A stretch of 64,000 nucleotides of DNA from Acidovorax delafieldii (GCA_002377855.1 DFQQ01000013.1:1-64000); one strand, 5' to 3'. Shown: positions 8,230 to 16,833, numbered from the stretch's first letter. Made by a program: numbers and translations. Notes: a model not told the origin generated them from the letters alone.

Positions 8230-8270
8230 GGGATAGGTAAATTGAAGTCACTGTTTCACTCACCTATCCC
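8230..8270. repeat. Perfect 9-bp inverted repeat abutting a ribosome-binding site
   Basis: GGGATAGGT (8230-8238) and ACCTATCCC (8262-8270) are exact complements around a 23-nt loop. The right arm touches the AAGGAG ribosome-binding site (8271-8276) of the 24-residue ORF. A hairpin here could affect translation or early transcription of that ORF. Confidence 0.75.
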
Positions 8271-8282
8271 AAGGAGATTCAC

Positions 8283-8357
8283 ATGCCCATCATTGCCTGG
8301 CTGCTCGGCGTCCCACTTTCTGTTGTGCTGTTGCTCATGCTGTTCGGTGTGTTCTGA
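8283..8357 (+). CDS. 24-residue single-pass membrane peptide
   Basis: This tiny gene encodes MPIIAWLLGVPLSVVLLLMLFGVF, a single hydrophobic helix broken by one proline. Evidence that it is real: a full AAGGAG ribosome-binding site 6 nt before the ATG, a strong intrinsic terminator 20 bp after the stop, and a perfect inverted repeat just upstream. I do not recognise a named family. It could be a small membrane-protein modulator or a toxin-like peptide; neither role is shown. It stands alone between lysA and the convergent gpsA. Confidence 0.65.
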   Translation: MPIIAWLLGVPLSVVLLLMLFGVF

Positions 8358-8376
8358 GCACACGACTGCACCCAAT

Positions 8377-8413
8377 AAAAAAGGCCGTTCCGCATTCGGG
8401 ACGGCCTTTTTTT
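8377..8413 (+). terminator. Bidirectional intrinsic terminator
   Basis: A run of A, then AAGGCCGTTCC, a 6-nt loop, GGGACGGCCTT and seven T. The A-run and T-run flank the stem, so it can end both the plus-strand peptide gene and the minus-strand gpsA operon. Confidence 0.88.
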
Positions 8414-8487
8414 GCGGGTGCTTGATTCTTCAGGCCCTGACTGCCTGGGATGGTCGCAAGTAGGCGGCGCCCGTCGTGGCGCAGTGC

Positions 8488-9504
8488 TCAGATCAGTTCG
8501 GCTGCAGGCCCGCGCCCCATCAGCGTGGCCACCGCTTGCGCGGGCATCAACTGGCCATCCAGCAGCCCCACCACGGCGCGGGTGATTGGCATGTCCACCC
8601 CCAGTGCTGCCGCACGTTGCGCCACGGTGCGGGCGCAGTACACGCCTTCGGCCACATGGCCCAGCGAGTCGACGGCTTGCTGCAGCGTTTTGCCTTCGGC
8701 CAGCAGGGTGCCGACGCGCCGGTTGCGCGAAAGGTCGCCGGTGGCGGTCAACACCAAGTCGCCCAGGCCCGACAGACCCATGAAGGTGTCTGCTCGTGCA
8801 CCGAGCGCCAGACCCAGGCGCGTCATTTCGGCCAAGCCCCGTGTGATGAGGGCAGCGCGCGCATTCAGGCCCAGCGCCAGCCCGTCGCACAGCCCTGTGG
8901 CAATGGCCAGTACGTTCTTCACTGCACCGCCCACCTCGACGCCCACGATGTCCTCATTGGCATACACGCGCACGCTAGGGCTGTGAAAGGCGGCCACCAG
9001 CGCATCGCGCACGCTGGCGTGCTCGCTGGCCGCTACCAGGGCCGTAGGCTGGTTGCGGGCCACTTCTTGCGCAAAGCTGGGGCCGCTGAGCACGCCCGCA
9101 CGCAACCCAGGTGCAACCTGGGCGCAGACCTCGTGCGCCAGCAGGCCAGCGGCGGCGGTGCCAGCGCTGGCGCCTGCAGCCTCAAAACCCTTGCACAGCC
9201 ATGCCAGGGGCACCGTGCAGTCACGCAGAGCCATCAGCATGCCGCGCAGCGCGGCCATGGGGGTTGCCAGGATGATCAAGTCTGCAGGCGCGCAGACCTC
9301 CAGCGGATCGCCCCCCGCCAGTTGCAGCTGGGGCGGCAGCGCCATGCCGGGCAGGTAGTGGGCATTGACTTGCTGCGCCTGCATGGCGCCGACTTGCGCC
9401 GCGCTGCGTGCCCACAGTGTGACTTGGTGGCCAGCCGGGTGCTGCGCGGCGCTCATGGCCACGGCGGTGCCCCATGCGCCCGCGCCGAGTACTACGATTT
9501 TCAT
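8488..9504 (-). CDS. gpsA: Glycerol-3-phosphate dehydrogenase [NAD(P)+] (GpsA)
   Basis: A 338-residue cytosolic enzyme that reduces dihydroxyacetone phosphate to sn-glycerol 3-phosphate, the backbone for phospholipids. The Rossmann motif VLGAGAWGTAVA opens the protein; later come the typical VKNVLAIATGLCDG lysine-containing segment and GLSGLGDLVLTATGDLSRNR. Length and both ends match the family. It is the last gene of a minus-strand rhodanese-grxC-secB-gpsA cluster, the same order as in E. coli. The DNA around its start codon (agctATGaaaat) matches one arm of the dispersed repeat, and a terminator lies between secB and gpsA. Confidence 0.95.
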   Translation of the reverse strand: MKIVVLGAGAWGTAVAMSAAQHPAGHQVTLWARSAAQVGAMQAQQVNAHYLPGMALPPQLQLAGGDPLEVCAPADLIILATPMAALRGMLMALRDCTVPLAWLCKGFEAAGASAGTAAAGLLAHEVCAQVAPGLRAGVLSGPSFAQEVARNQPTALVAASEHASVRDALVAAFHSPSVRVYANEDIVGVEVGGAVKNVLAIATGLCDGLALGLNARAALITRGLAEMTRLGLALGARADTFMGLSGLGDLVLTATGDLSRNRRVGTLLAEGKTLQQAVDSLGHVAEGVYCARTVAQRAAALGVDMPITRAVVGLLDGQLMPAQAVATLMGRGPAAELI

Positions 9505-9531
9505 AGCTGCTTACGCCCTTGTATCAAGCAA
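9497..9531 (-). repeat. Dispersed double-hairpin repeat, copy D (partial, over the gpsA start)
   Basis: A partial match: gattttcatagctgcttacg followed by cccttgtatcaagc on the plus strand. The first arm is incomplete. The gpsA ATG (complement of 9502-9504) falls inside it. This is the weakest of the copies listed. Confidence 0.4.
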
Positions 9532-9551
9532 AAGGGGCCCGAAGGCCCCTT
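9530..9551 (-). terminator. Intrinsic terminator after secB
   Basis: On the minus strand an AAGGGGCC / GGCCCCTT stem closes on a TTCG tetraloop and is followed by four T. It lies between secB and gpsA, so gpsA expression may depend on read-through or its own promoter. Confidence 0.8.
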
Positions 9552-9584
9552 ATTGTTCCATGCCAAAGCCTGGATGCGCGTGGC

Positions 9585-10040
9585 TTACTGGGCCACGGCG
9601 GTGTCGGCTGCGGCAGCTTGTTGCTGCTGCTCGTACATGGCCTGGAAGTTGATTTCGGCCAAGTGCACGGGCGGGAAGCCAGCGCGGTTGATCAGGTCTG
9701 CCACGTTGCCGCGCAGGTAGGGGTACACGATCTGGGGGCAAGCGATGCCCATGATGGCGCCCATCTGGTCTTCGGGGATGTTGCGCACTTCAAAGATGCC
9801 CGCTTGCTTGGCTTCAACCAGGAACACGGTTTTGTCCTTGATCTTGGTCTGCACGGTGGCGGTGACGCAGATCTCGTAAATGCCGTCGGCCACGGGAGCG
9901 GCTTCTACACCCAGCTGGATGTCCACGCTGGGCTGCTCTTGTTCCAGCAGGATGGCGGGGGAGTTGGGCTGCTCGAGCGACAGATCCTTCAGGTACACGC
10001 GCTGGATCTGGAAAACGGGAGTGGTGTCTTGGTCGGCCAT
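9585..10040 (-). CDS. secB: Protein-export chaperone SecB
   Basis: A 151-residue tetrameric chaperone that keeps preproteins unfolded and hands them to SecA. The sequence QIQRVYLKDLSLEQPNSP near the start, the VDIQLG and EICVTATVQT strands, VEAKQAGIF, and CPQIVYPYLRGNVADLINRAGFPPVHL are all SecB hallmarks. The ATG at 10040 (MADQDTTP) is preferred to a TTG two codons upstream. The gene sits between grxC and gpsA as in enterobacteria. Confidence 0.97.
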   Translation of the reverse strand: MADQDTTPVFQIQRVYLKDLSLEQPNSPAILLEQEQPSVDIQLGVEAAPVADGIYEICVTATVQTKIKDKTVFLVEAKQAGIFEVRNIPEDQMGAIMGIACPQIVYPYLRGNVADLINRAGFPPVHLAEINFQAMYEQQQQAAAADTAVAQ

Positions 10041-10173
10041 GGTCAAAGTCTCTCTACTTACGATTTACGTCTGCTCAAGCAAACATGCTGCAAAACAAAA
10101 CCCGCCGAGGAGCAGCTCCCGCAGCGGGCACATGGGCTGCATTATGCAGCGCTGGCAGGCGGGGCTGCCGGAA

Positions 10174-10434
10174 TCAATCGGCGCCCAGCAGTGGCATCAA
10201 CTCGCCGCGTCCGTCCATGGCCACCAAATCGTCATGGCCGCCCACGTGCGTGGCGCCGATGAAAATCTGCGGCACCGTACGGCGGCCTGTGATCTCCATC
10301 ATGTGGCTACGCGCCTGGGGGTCGAGGTCCACGCGGATTTCTTCAATCTGCTCCACGCCCTTGGACTTGAGAATTTGCTTGGCGCGAATGCAGTAGGGGC
10401 AAACGGCGGTGGTGTACATCTTCACGGGTTGCAT
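10174..10434 (-). CDS. grxC: Glutaredoxin 3 (GrxC)
   Basis: An 86-residue dithiol glutaredoxin with the active site CPYC at residues 12-15, the cis-proline segment RRTVPQIFIG and the glutathione-binding GGHDDL loop. It uses glutathione to reduce protein disulfides and mixed disulfides in the cytoplasm. It lies 29 bp downstream of the rhodanese gene on the same strand and upstream of secB, matching the conserved yibN-grxC-secB-gpsA order. Confidence 0.96.
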   Translation of the reverse strand: MQPVKMYTTAVCPYCIRAKQILKSKGVEQIEEIRVDLDPQARSHMMEITGRRTVPQIFIGATHVGGHDDLVAMDGRGELMPLLGAD

Positions 10435-10463
10435 GAGGGTCTCCTGCGGTAGAGGGGTGAAGT

Positions 10464-10871
10464 TCAGGCTTTTTCAACGGGCAAGCTGGCTTCGCGCCAA
10501 GCCTTGAGGCCGCCAGCCATGGCTTCGGCCTTTTCATAACCCAGCTTCTTGGCAATGGCCACAGCACGGCTGGCGCGGGCGCCCGACGCGCAGACCAGCA
10601 CCACGGGCACCGCCTTGTTCTTCACCAGGCCAGGCAGGCGCTCTTCGAGTTGACCCAGGGGGACATTTTTGGCGCCGCCCACGTGGCCGGCTGCAAACTC
10701 TTCGGCTTCGCATACGTCGATGACGACCGCCTTTTCGCGGTTGATGAGCTGCACCGCCCGGGAGGGGGTGAGCGAGCCGGCGCTTGCACTGCGCAGCGAT
10801 GGCCACAGCAACATGCCGCCCGATGCGAGGGCCACGACGAGCAAATACCAGTTGTCGATGATGAATTTCAC
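10464..10871 (-). CDS. Membrane-anchored rhodanese-like sulfurtransferase (YibN type)
   Basis: A 135-residue protein. An N-terminal membrane helix (FIIDNWYLLVVALASGGMLLW) is followed by one rhodanese domain with the active-site loop VVLVCASGARASRA. It starts at GTG 10871, preceded by AAGGAA; no ATG fits. Single-domain rhodaneses move sulfane sulfur; in E. coli the homologue YibN is a membrane protein encoded directly upstream of grxC. The neighbourhood here is the same, which strengthens the call. Its physiological acceptor cannot be read from sequence. Confidence 0.9.
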   Translation of the reverse strand: MKFIIDNWYLLVVALASGGMLLWPSLRSASAGSLTPSRAVQLINREKAVVIDVCEAEEFAAGHVGGAKNVPLGQLEERLPGLVKNKAVPVVLVCASGARASRAVAIAKKLGYEKAEAMAGGLKAWREASLPVEKA

Positions 10872-10943
10872 GAAGATTCCTTGGGTTGGCGAACAGAGCA
10901 ATTTTAGAATGTAAGGTTTTGACCCGCTCTTTCTAGGGAAACC

Positions 10944-11687
10944 ATGCACAAACTCGTTCTGATCCGCCACGGCGAATCCACCTGGAACCTTGAAAACCGC
11001 TTTACTGGCTGGACCGACGTGGACCTGACCCCCACGGGCGTGGAGCAGGCCAAGAACGCCGGCCGTCTGCTCAAGGCCGAAGGTTACGAGTTTGATGTGG
11101 CCTATACCAGCGTGCTCAAGCGCGCCACCCGCACCCTGTGGCACACCCTGGACGAAATGGACCGCACCTGGCTGCCCGTCGTCCACAGCTGGCGTCTCAA
11201 CGAGCGCCACTACGGTGCCCTGCAAGGTCTGAACAAGGCTGACATGGCCAAGCAATACGGCGACGAGCAAGTGCTGGTGTGGCGCCGCAGCTATGACACG
11301 CCCCCGCCAGCGCTGGAAGCGACCGATCCTCGTAGCGAGCGCAGCGACATCCGCTACAGCCAGCTCAGCCCCGAGCAGATCCCTCTGACAGAGTGCCTGA
11401 AGGATACCGTGGCCCGCGTGCTGCCGTTCTGGAACGACACCATGGCCCCCGCGATTCGCGCGGGCCAGCGCGCGGTGGTGGCAGCGCACGGTAACTCGAT
11501 CCGTGCCCTGGTCAAGTACCTGGACAACATCTCCGATGGCGACATCGTCGGCCTGAACATTCCCAACGGCATTCCACTGGTTTACGAGCTGGACGACCAG
11601 CTCAAGCCGATACGCCACTACTATCTGGGCGACGCCGAAGCGGCCGCAAAGGCTGCGGCAGCCGTGGCTTCGCAGGGCAAAGCGTAA
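10944..11687 (+). CDS. gpmA: 2,3-bisphosphoglycerate-dependent phosphoglycerate mutase
   Basis: A 247-residue glycolytic enzyme with the phosphohistidine motif LIRHGES (H9), NRFTGW, the ERHYGALQGLNK segment and the second histidine motif VVAAHGNSIRAL. It interconverts 3- and 2-phosphoglycerate in the cytosol. Full family length. AGGGA lies a few nucleotides before the ATG. The rhodanese gene is divergent with about 70 bp between the starts, so the promoters share that space. Confidence 0.96.
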   Translation: MHKLVLIRHGESTWNLENRFTGWTDVDLTPTGVEQAKNAGRLLKAEGYEFDVAYTSVLKRATRTLWHTLDEMDRTWLPVVHSWRLNERHYGALQGLNKADMAKQYGDEQVLVWRRSYDTPPPALEATDPRSERSDIRYSQLSPEQIPLTECLKDTVARVLPFWNDTMAPAIRAGQRAVVAAHGNSIRALVKYLDNISDGDIVGLNIPNGIPLVYELDDQLKPIRHYYLGDAEAAAKAAAAVASQGKA

Positions 11688-11803
11688 AGAAGCGGTAAAT
11701 CTGCCGGGTAAATCCCTCCAGATCCTGTCAAAGTGAGCGCCCACGCGGAACTGCGGCGGGCGTGGCCCTTCCAAGGTGTATATTGAAGCGGTAAAGGTGT
11801 TGT

Positions 11804-13240
11804 ATGGGCCAGAAACTCAAAATTGCAGGCTGGGTGTCGGTAGGTGTGGTGGCCGGTGCGCTCACCACGGTGTCGTTGCAGACCGTTGCGCGCGGGGCGA
11901 TGACACCGCTGCCGCTGGAGGAAATCCAGCAACTGTCTGCAGTGTTTGGACTGGTCAAGACCGACTATGTCGAACCTGTGGATGACAAGAAGCTCATCAC
12001 CGATGCTATCTCTGGCATGGTTTCAAGCCTTGATCCACATTCGCAGTATTTCGACAAGAAGTCCTTCAAGGAATTCCGCGAGGGAACCACCGGGCGATTT
12101 GTGGGTGTCGGCATTGAAATCACCCAGGAAGACGGGCTGATCAAGATTGTGTCGCCCATCGAAGGGTCGCCCGCATTCCGTGCAGGTCTCAAGACCAACG
12201 ACCTGATCACCAAGATCGACGAAACCGCAGTGAAGGGCCTGTCCCTCAACGATTCCGTCAAGCGCATGCGTGGTGAGCCCAATACCAAGGTCACTCTCAC
12301 CATTTTCCGCAAGGAAGAAAACCGGTCCTTCCCGGTCACCATCACCCGCGAGGAAATCAAGACACAGTCCGTCAAGGGCAAGGTGATGGAGCCGGGGTAC
12401 GCTTGGATTCGCCTCTCGCAATTCCAGGAGCGGACGGTGGACGACTTTGTGCGCAAAGTCGAAGAGGTCTATAAACAAGAGCCCAACCTCAAGGGCCTGG
12501 TGCTGGACCTGCGCAACGACCCTGGTGGTTTGCTGGATGCGGCCGTGGCAGTCTCTGCTGCATTCCTGCCCGAGAACGTGACCGTGGTCAGCACCAACGG
12601 CCAGTTGGCCGAAAGCAAGGCCACCTACAAAGCGGCACCCGAGTTCTATCTGCGTCGCAATGGCAACGACCCCCTGCGCCGCTTGCCCGCGGCGCTCAAG
12701 TCCGTGCCTCTGGTGGTTCTGGTGAATGAAGGATCTGCATCGGCCAGTGAAATCGTGGCGGGTGCCCTGCAGGACCACAAGCGCGCAACCATCATGGGCA
12801 GCCAGACGTTCGGCAAGGGATCGGTGCAAACGGTACGCCCTCTGGGCCCCGACACTGGCATCAAGTTGACGACGGCGCGCTACTACACCCCCAGCGGCAA
12901 ATCGATCCAGGCCAAGGGCATCGTCCCCGATGTGATGATCGATGAGTCGGAAGAGGGCAATGTGTTCGCGGCCCTGCGCATGCGTGAGGCCGACCTGGAC
13001 AAGCACCTGGGCAGCGGACAAGGTGAAGAGCAAAAGGACGAGGCCCGGGAAAAGGCCCGCGAGGAAGCACGAAAGCGCCTTGAAGAGGAAGCCAAAAAGC
13101 CTGTAGCCGACCGCAAGCTGCCCGAGTTTGGAACCGATAAGGACTTCCAGCTGGCCCAGGCGCTCAACAAGCTCAAGGGCCGTTCTGTGCTGGTGAGCAA
13201 GACGCAGACCGAGCGCAAGGAAGAAAAGAAGGAAAACTAA
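11804..13240 (+). CDS. S41 family C-terminal processing protease (CtpA/Prc type)
   Basis: A 478-residue periplasmic serine protease. A signal anchor (about residues 6-28) is followed by a PDZ domain (about 90-170, with GRFVGVGIEI and GSPAFRAGL) and a Ser/Lys catalytic core: NEGSASASEIVAGAL with S313 and TFGKGSVQT with K338, 25 residues apart as in Prc. The C-terminal 80 residues are a charged Glu/Lys coiled-coil-like stretch. Such proteases trim or degrade envelope proteins and regulate peptidoglycan hydrolases. It lies 116 bp after gpmA and ends at a strong terminator. Confidence 0.94.
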   Translation: MGQKLKIAGWVSVGVVAGALTTVSLQTVARGAMTPLPLEEIQQLSAVFGLVKTDYVEPVDDKKLITDAISGMVSSLDPHSQYFDKKSFKEFREGTTGRFVGVGIEITQEDGLIKIVSPIEGSPAFRAGLKTNDLITKIDETAVKGLSLNDSVKRMRGEPNTKVTLTIFRKEENRSFPVTITREEIKTQSVKGKVMEPGYAWIRLSQFQERTVDDFVRKVEEVYKQEPNLKGLVLDLRNDPGGLLDAAVAVSAAFLPENVTVVSTNGQLAESKATYKAAPEFYLRRNGNDPLRRLPAALKSVPLVVLVNEGSASASEIVAGALQDHKRATIMGSQTFGKGSVQTVRPLGPDTGIKLTTARYYTPSGKSIQAKGIVPDVMIDESEEGNVFAALRMREADLDKHLGSGQGEEQKDEAREKAREEARKRLEEEAKKPVADRKLPEFGTDKDFQLAQALNKLKGRSVLVSKTQTERKEEKKEN

Positions 13241-13276
13241 GCCCTGGGCTGGTTTCCACCTGTTTGTTTGATGTAC

Positions 13277-13311
13277 AAAAGGCCGGGCTCCCACAGGGGC
13301 CCGGCCTTTTT
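13277..13311 (+). terminator. Intrinsic terminator after the CtpA gene
   Basis: AAAAGGCCGGG pairs with CCCGGCCTTTT around a 12-nt loop and ends in five T, 37 bp after the protease stop codon. Confidence 0.88.
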
Positions 13312-13332
13312 GATGTGGTGGATGAGAGAACG

Positions 13333-14082
13333 ATGAACGATAAACAGTTGCTGCGCTATTCGCGCCACATCCTGCTCGACGAAGTAGGTATTGAAGGGCA
13401 GGAGCAGGTCTTGTCTGCCCATGCGCTGGTGATCGGGGCAGGGGGGCTGGGATCGCCGGTGGCGTTGTACCTCGGCTCCGCTGGCGTAGGCCGTATCACG
13501 CTGGTGGACCATGATGTGGTGGACCTCACCAACTTGCAGCGCCAGGTGGCCCATACCACAGCCCGCATTGGGCAAGCCAAGGTGGAGTCGGCCGCGCAGG
13601 CGGTGTGGGCCATCAACCCTGAGGTTGAAATCACGGCCTTGCAGCAGCGCGCAGATGCCAAGTTGCTGGACGAATGGGTTCCCAAGGCCAGTGTGGTTCT
13701 GGACTGCAGTGACAACTACGCCACCCGCCATGCCGTCAACGCTGCCTGTGTTCGGCATGGCAAGCCCTTGGTGGCTGGCGCTGTCATTCGGTTTGACGGG
13801 CAGGTCATGGTGTTTGACCCGCGCGAGCCAGGCTCGCCCTGTTATGCATGCATGTTTGCGCCCGAGGCCGACTTTGAAGAGGTGCAGTGCTCCACCATGG
13901 GCGTGTTTGCTCCACTCGTCGGGGTCATCGGTGCCGTGCAGGCCGCGGAGGCCTTGAAGATCATTTCTGGCGCAGCCCCCGCAATGACCGGCCGCCTGCT
14001 GATGCTGGATGGCCGCGCGATGGAGTGGAGCACCATGAAAGTACCACGAGACCCGGCCTGCGTTGTGTGTGGCAAACAGTAG
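13333..14082 (+). CDS. MoeB/ThiF family adenylyltransferase
   Basis: A 249-residue E1-like enzyme. It carries RYSRHILLDEVG, the ATP loop VIGAGGLGSP, DHDVVDLTNLQRQV and DCSDNYATR. Two CxxC zinc knuckles (CYAC in the middle, CVVC at the end) are present, along with a CSTMGVFAPL cysteine. It adenylates the C-terminal glycine of a ubiquitin-like sulfur carrier, either MoaD for molybdopterin or ThiS for thiazole. Without moaD, moaE or thiS nearby, MoeB and ThiF cannot be separated. It stands alone between the terminator of the protease gene and a lone response-regulator gene. Confidence 0.93.
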   Translation: MNDKQLLRYSRHILLDEVGIEGQEQVLSAHALVIGAGGLGSPVALYLGSAGVGRITLVDHDVVDLTNLQRQVAHTTARIGQAKVESAAQAVWAINPEVEITALQQRADAKLLDEWVPKASVVLDCSDNYATRHAVNAACVRHGKPLVAGAVIRFDGQVMVFDPREPGSPCYACMFAPEADFEEVQCSTMGVFAPLVGVIGAVQAAEALKIISGAAPAMTGRLLMLDGRAMEWSTMKVPRDPACVVCGKQ

Positions 14083-14184
14083 GAATAATCCTACGCGACC
14101 AGCGAGCCCTGGCTGGCAGAATGATAAAAACATCCGGCCTAAAGTACGTCCTCGGCCATGGCGTATTTGGTTCTGGCCGGAATA

Positions 14185-14571
14185 ATGGACCAGGCTGTGA
14201 AACTCCGTACATACATTGTTGAAGACAACGCAACCATCAGAGAGAATCTCATTGGAACTCTGGAGGAACTGGCGTCGGTGGAACCGGTGGGATTTGCTGA
14301 AACGGAGGACGAAGGCAAGGTGTGGCTGAAGGAGCGATCCGGCCAGTGGGACCTTGCCATCGTTGATTTGTTCTTGCGCCAGGGCAGTGGTTTGGGGGTA
14401 CTCGAGGCCTGTCGAGAGCGCAACCCAAGTCAGAAGATGGTGGTGCTCAGCAACTACGCCACCCCCGACATCCGCATGCGTTGCGCCCAACTCGGAGTGG
14501 ACGCCGTGTTTGACAAATCTAATGAAATCGATGCGCTCGTGGATTACTGCGTGGCGCACAGCCAAGCCTGA
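14185..14571 (+). CDS. Stand-alone response-regulator receiver domain
   Basis: A 128-residue single receiver domain with the acidic pocket IVEDN, phosphoacceptor D61 in LAIVDLFLR, the switch serine in VVLSNYA and the conserved lysine in DAVFDKSNE. There is no output domain. CheY-like lone receivers act by protein contact or in phosphorelays. It converges on the NarL-type regulator gene at 14712, whose divergent histidine kinase is next, so it may share that kinase; this is inference from position. The start is ambiguous between the ATG at 14185, an ATG at 14158 and a GTG at 14200. Confidence 0.88.
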   Translation: MDQAVKLRTYIVEDNATIRENLIGTLEELASVEPVGFAETEDEGKVWLKERSGQWDLAIVDLFLRQGSGLGVLEACRERNPSQKMVVLSNYATPDIRMRCAQLGVDAVFDKSNEIDALVDYCVAHSQA

Positions 14572-14711
14572 ATCACTGGCGGGCATTGCGCGGCGTGGAA
14601 GACAGCGCGGTGTGACGGCTCCGCGATCGTCCCAATCTCCCCATTCTTGCGTTCAAGCCAGCGCTGGCCCCCGCCATTTGTTGTAGTTGGGCAGGGGCGG
14701 GAATTACCCCA

Positions 14712-15344
14712 TCAGTCGATCAACTGGTTCTTCAGTGCGTAATAGGTCAGGTCGCTATTGGACGACAGGCTCATTTTCTCCATGAGGCGCGTTCGATAGG
14801 TACTCACCGTCTTCACGCTCAACGAAAGGTCTTTCGCAATATCGCCAGCGGTTTCACCCTTGGCCAGCTTCAAGAACACCTGGAATTCGCGTTCTGACAG
14901 TTGCTCGTGCGGAGGCGCGTCATCTTTGCGATTGAGTTGCTGTGCCAGCAGGTCGGCCACGGCAGGAGTGAGGTAGCGCTTGCCCAAGGCGATCACCCGA
15001 ATCGCTTCCACAATTTCGGAGGGGTCGCATTCCTTGTTGAGATAGCCACTGGCGCCTTGGCGGATGAGATTGATGGCGTAATGCTCTTCGGGGTAGCCAC
15101 TCAAAATCAGGATGCCCATGTCGGGAGCCTTCGCGCGCAGCATCGCCAGCGCATCCAGGCCGCTTTGGCCGGGCATGGAAAGGTCCATCAGCAGTACGTC
15201 GATTTCGTGGTTGCGCACCAAGTCAATGGCCTCGCGGCCGTTGGACGCCTCGCCTTGCACCCGCAAGTCGACATGCTCCGACAGGAACTGGCGCAAGCCG
15301 GTGCGAACAATAGCGTGGTCATCCACAATGCCAATTTTGATCAT
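14712..15344 (-). CDS. NarL/FixJ family response regulator (LuxR-type HTH)
   Basis: A 210-residue two-domain regulator. The receiver domain has IVDDH, phosphoacceptor D54 in VLLMDLSMPG, SGYPEEHY and the GYLNKECD lysine. It is followed by a C-terminal LuxR helix-turn-helix (LSEREFQVFLKLAKGETAGDIAKDLSLSVKTVSTYR, about 145-205). It is divergent from the CHASE3 histidine kinase at 15469, with 124 bp between starts, and is the obvious cognate partner. The start at 15344 (MIKIGIVDDH) is chosen because the receiver begins there. The target genes are not evident. Confidence 0.94.
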   Translation of the reverse strand: MIKIGIVDDHAIVRTGLRQFLSEHVDLRVQGEASNGREAIDLVRNHEIDVLLMDLSMPGQSGLDALAMLRAKAPDMGILILSGYPEEHYAINLIRQGASGYLNKECDPSEIVEAIRVIALGKRYLTPAVADLLAQQLNRKDDAPPHEQLSEREFQVFLKLAKGETAGDIAKDLSLSVKTVSTYRTRLMEKMSLSSNSDLTYYALKNQLID

Positions 15345-15468
15345 TGAGTTTCTTTCTGGAAGGTGAGCTAGCCGCCCTCGGTGAGTTATTGAAAAACCGC
15401 AGTCGGGTGCTGTTGAGCGCAATGTGCGCAAGCGCCCTGACCATCAAACTTTATCCTGATTCCAAGCT

Positions 15469-16833
15469 ATGACCCTAGAAGCATCCTTCCGGCGGTGGTT
15501 ACCAAAAGTTCGCCGCATGGCGCTGAGCCTTCCCATGGCGCTGCTCGCCGCCATGGTTTTGGTCGGCATCAACGAGGTCGGGCACATGCGTTCGCAAGAT
15601 GCGGTGCGACAGATGAGCCAGTGGCAAGCCACGCGCGGCACGGTCAACAGTCTGCTTCAGAGCATGCTGGATGCAGAGACGGGCCAGCGCGGATATCTGC
15701 TCACGGGCAACGACACGTACCTGCAACCCTACGACAAGGCCATGACCGCGCTGCAGAGTCACCTGGACACGTTGCGCAACCAGTTCGTGGATTCCAAGGA
15801 GGACATGCAGGTGGTTGCGCTGCTGTCGCGCCAGATCTCCCGCAAGCTGGCTGAAATGGAACTGAGCTTGCGACTGCGCAGACAGGGCAACGAAGACGCG
15901 TGGAAGTTCATTTTGCACACCGACATGGGGCGCGAGAACATGGACGAAATCCGTCGGCACGCCCACGCGCTCATCGAGCGTGCGACGGTCAAGATCCAAG
16001 CCGGGCAAGTGCAAATCGTGCAGTCGCTGATGCTCTCGCGCATTGGCATTGCCGTGGTGACCGCGATCGGTCTGCTGGCGTTCTTCATGTACCTGCGCCA
16101 GGCCCACGCACTGCAGGTCGTCAACCAGCGCGAGCAGGCCCTGCTTGAACACGAGCGGGACCGCCTGGAGGGCCTCGTGCGCGACCGTACCGCATCGTTG
16201 TCCGAACTGGCCAACCACCTGCAGCAAGTGCGCGAAGACGAGCGCGGACATCTGGCCCGCGAACTGCACGATGAACTGGGCGCGTTGCTCACTGCGGCCA
16301 AGCTGGACGTAGCGCGTCTGAAATCGAAGTTGGATGTGAATGCCCCCGATGTGACCGAACGCCTCAAGCACCTCACCGACACGCTCAACAGCGGCATTGC
16401 ACTCAAGCGGCGCATCATTGAGGACCTCAGGCCATCGTCACTGTCACACCTGGGGCTGACAGCCGCGCTGGAGATTCTCACGCGTGAGTTTGCGCAGCGC
16501 GCGGGCATTGAGGTCGAGACCAATCTGGAGACGGTGGAGTTGCCCAGCGCTGCGCAACTCACTGTGTACCGCATGGTCCAAGAGGCTTTGACCAACATTG
16601 GCAAATACGCCAAGGCCAACAAGGTCCTGGTGTCCGTCCATTCGCATCCCAACCATGTGGCAGTGCAAGTGCACGACGACGGCGCCGGCTTTGACCCGGC
16701 AGGGGTGCAGGTTTCTTCGCACGGCCTGGCGGGGATGCGGCACCGCGTGGAGGCCGCTGGAGGGCGCTTGAGCGTGCACTCCAGCCCCGGCAAGGGGACC
16801 TTGTTGTCCGCCGTATTGCCCCTCCTGCGTTAA
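15469..16833 (+). CDS. CHASE3 sensor histidine kinase (NarX/DesK-type HisKA_3)
   Basis: A 454-residue membrane kinase. A first helix (about residues 17-35) is followed by a periplasmic CHASE3-like domain containing DAETGQRGYLLTGNDTYLQPY and a second helix at about 185-208. Next come a coiled coil, a HisKA_3 dimerisation motif with phosphorylated H267 in HLARELHDELG, and a HATPase domain (VQEALTNIGKYAKA, DDGAGFD, GLAGMRHRVEAAGG). HisKA_3 kinases normally pair with NarL/LuxR regulators, and one lies divergently next door. CHASE3 has no fixed ligand, so the stimulus is unknown. Confidence 0.95.
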   Translation: MTLEASFRRWLPKVRRMALSLPMALLAAMVLVGINEVGHMRSQDAVRQMSQWQATRGTVNSLLQSMLDAETGQRGYLLTGNDTYLQPYDKAMTALQSHLDTLRNQFVDSKEDMQVVALLSRQISRKLAEMELSLRLRRQGNEDAWKFILHTDMGRENMDEIRRHAHALIERATVKIQAGQVQIVQSLMLSRIGIAVVTAIGLLAFFMYLRQAHALQVVNQREQALLEHERDRLEGLVRDRTASLSELANHLQQVREDERGHLARELHDELGALLTAAKLDVARLKSKLDVNAPDVTERLKHLTDTLNSGIALKRRIIEDLRPSSLSHLGLTAALEILTREFAQRAGIEVETNLETVELPSAAQLTVYRMVQEALTNIGKYAKANKVLVSVHSHPNHVAVQVHDDGAGFDPAGVQVSSHGLAGMRHRVEAAGGRLSVHSSPGKGTLLSAVLPLLR

